A stretch of DNA of 64,000 nucleotides. It comes from Sinohyriopsis cumingii (lineage: Eukaryota; Mollusca; Bivalvia; Unionida; Unionidae). Position numbers and translations under genes: made by a program. The stretch covers positions 115,066,714-115,130,713 of the forward strand of contig CM068830.1 of assembly GCA_028554795.2 (NCBI GenBank), in the 5' to 3' direction. This document shows, one piece after another, positions 62,290 through 64,000 of this stretch (position 1 is its first letter; each line of letters starts with the position of its first letter). The notes beneath the pieces are model-generated. The model was not told the origin of the DNA and made no database searches. It saw nothing but the letters and a program-made list of their open reading frames with translations.

Positions 62290-62893
62290 ACTCTTGGACG
62301 ACCATGTCATTAATCCGGCGAATTAACCTTTATTTTCACCATTGCGATCACAAACCCTTTCATATATAATCCACTAGACGGAAGTAGCCCATTCTACCGC
62401 GGGCTGAATAACATGAAGAAAGTAATTTCACAAGATAAAATATTTAGCTTGCTTTTTATTTCAGATTGGATCTGTTTATAATTTTATATTAATTTACAGA
62501 ACAGAAATATGTAGTTAAAATTCGGATAGTTGAAATAACGGTTGATGACGTCATCACACTTCAACTATTAAAGACGGATGCTGGCCCCGGTAGATTAAAA
62601 GAAATGTGTTTCATCGATTTTGATAGGTTGCCACCTGGTAAGAGTATCTCTTGTTTGTACTTATATATATTTTTTCATAAAGAAAATTATAGTGGGGAAG
62701 AAAATATTAGTATCAAAAGATAAAACAGATTCTGCGCCGTGTTCGGTACAATTGTTAGACCCTAATACATATTTACTGCAGGATGCAAACTGGTAGAATG
62801 GGCTACTTCCGCCTGGTGAAAGGGATGTGACCGCAATGGTGAAAATAAAGGTTAATTCGCCAGACTGGATTAATTACATGGTCGTCCAGGAGT
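62290..62893. mobile_element. Small inverted-repeat element (~600 bp)
   Basis: Arms of about 105 bp (62290-62400 and 62785-62893) begin ACTCTTGGACGACC / ACTCCTGGACGACC and include TTTATTTTCACCATTGCG. No clear target duplication was seen. The interior includes the candidate exon at 62500. Confidence 0.65.
62500..62637 (+). CDS. Candidate internal exon, 138 nt
   Basis: Acceptor ATTAATTTACAG, open frame reading KYVVKIRIVEITVDDVITLQ and on to FIDFDRLPP, donor GTAAGA. Composition is strongly protein-like. Its end phase fits the candidate exon at 63687. It lies inside an inverted-repeat element, so it may be captured or the arms may be unrelated. No family recognised. Confidence 0.35.
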
Positions 62894-63124
62894 CATGCGT
62901 TGGTACGTCACTGTCTTTTGAATGTATATGTGTAGTTTTTCAGTCTCCTTGCGATTCTGAAGCGATAAAAGACGCGTGAGAAAAGTTGAATCGAGCGGAG
63001 GGTTGTGGTCACCGTTGCACTCCTTGTCTTCATTTGTATTATCGATAAGGTGATTTCAAGTTGTCTGAGATTTCGCCGTACATTGTTGATAAAACGTCAG
63101 ACTCCTGTGCCAAAAAATTGTCTC

Positions 63125-63230
63125 TAGTCCTTCATGTAAGACCTCGACGCTGATATTTATGTTTTGGGCGTCTATACGTCTAGACACCCAAAACATATAT
63201 ATCAGCGTCGAGGTCATGTACGTAGGACTA
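63125..63230. repeat. Long hairpin, ~106 bp
   Basis: Left arm with GACCTCGACGCTGATATTTA pairs with a right arm of near-equal sequence across a short loop. A diverged extra copy of the arm is at about 63412-63460. It may be a small fold-back element or non-coding RNA source. Confidence 0.7.
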
Positions 63231-63670
63231 AAACTGTCCCCTGCCACCAGAATGAAATTGTTGAGTTATTGAGTTAAAACATAAGATGAGAGGCCGTGTT
63301 CTAACACTCAATAACATTAATATATACAAGTGACTACTGTGAGGGCATAACAAAGAGTGGTATCAAAGAGGCAGACGCTTATAGGACTCATGTTACTATT
63401 TAGTCTTACATGTAAGACGCTGATATTTATGTTGTGGGCGTCAAGGTCTTACAGCCTAACTAACGGCGCTGTAAAGCGTGTTTTGGTGTCGACTAACATC
63501 GTTACGAAAGTGAAATTTTCATGAATATTTTACACAACTGACAACTAAAGTAACGATGCCTTTCTATGGAGTAAAGTCATAATGTTTTAGTCAGACTTTA
63601 CTTACTCTGATGTCTTTTCTCTAATAAATTAAAATTCTCACAAACGAAATTGACCTGTTTTTAAGTTTCT
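63231..63670. other. No gene recognised
   Basis: Apart from the diverged extra hairpin arm near 63412-63460, I see no supported feature here. Confidence 0.4.
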
Positions 63671-63686
63671 TTGGCCTACATTTCAG

Positions 63687-63736
63687 TTGACTGGATAGCG
63701 ATGAAAGCCGAGAATGCCGAAATCGGGTTAAGTTGA
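63687..63736 (+). CDS. Candidate terminal exon with stop
   Basis: Acceptor GGCCTACATTTCAG, then, in the phase left by 62637, DWIAMKAENAEIGLS and TGA. AATAAA follows at 63759-63764. Short, so chance cannot be excluded. Confidence 0.25.
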
Positions 63737-64000
63737 AATATTATTCTTTAACGAAACGAATAAAAATATATTATACCTATTGGAACTGCAAAGCAACGTT
63801 TCATTTCGTTCAAGAAACATATCCCCCATATGAACCTACTTAAACATACTTCGGCATACCTCAACTACTGTCTCATTGCAACAAATTCAAATGTATGTCA
63901 ACGGAATATGAAAATGCGTCCATTTGCATGGATCATATTTTCATTCCGCCAGGATAAAGACAGCACAGTGAGTATACTAATTGCACATAAATTAGTGGAA

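Overview
The window is repeat-dense nuclear DNA from a metazoan, most likely an aquatic invertebrate. The evidence is spliceosomal introns, TATA and AATAAA signals, histone-type RNA 3' ends, decayed LINEs, tRNA-derived SINEs, and THAP/ISL2EU, hAT and Polinton elements. I cannot fix the species. No clear host gene is present; a possible terminal exon pair lies near the right edge.

Two full-length Polinton/Maverick elements dominate. Polinton-1 (5783-24143, 18.4 kb) is flanked by the 6-bp duplication GATATA. Polinton-2 (40886-57947, 17.1 kb) is flanked by AACCTT. Both begin AG and end CT and carry 430-510 bp terminal inverted repeats (TIRs) built from iterated ~37-bp units. They share one gene order: small basic protein (-), Gln-rich coiled-coil protein, zinc-knuckle protein (-), protein-primed DNA polymerase B, small membrane protein, FtsK/HerA-type packaging ATPase, basic core-like protein, basic/hydrophobic virion-like protein, linker protein, rve integrase with chromodomain, two-helix membrane protein, penton-like minor capsid protein, basic pX-like protein, major capsid protein, Cys/His protein, adenain-type protease (element 1 only), and three small coiled-coil proteins. 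Replication (PolB), integration (INT), packaging (ATPase) and capsid genes make it a virus-like self-synthesizing transposon. Each copy has lesions, mostly in different genes.

The most unusual signal is at RNA 3' ends. In both elements the five small outer genes end in a replication-dependent histone mRNA type signal: a 6-bp stem with a UUUC loop, in most cases ACCCA after it, and a purine-rich AAAAGA(G/A) downstream element. There are ten such sites. The outermost two per element lie at the inner edge of the TIRs. The three right-hand genes also share a promoter box. The core genes instead use TATA boxes, often inside the preceding gene, and AATAAA.

Outside the Polintons: a decayed CR1-like LINE (about 606-5483); another LINE (26.9-29.39 kb, continuing after 37.55 kb) split by an 8.2-kb ISL2EU element (29392-37549) with a THAP/DDE transposase gene and a SAP/SWIM/YqaJ-nuclease gene; that transposase is itself split by a 1.4-kb hAT element (32109-33531). 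To the right are a LINE fragment (57954-58815), a non-autonomous ISL2EU derivative (59856-62062) holding a nested 1-kb fold-back, an inverted SINE pair, a small inverted-repeat element and a hairpin.
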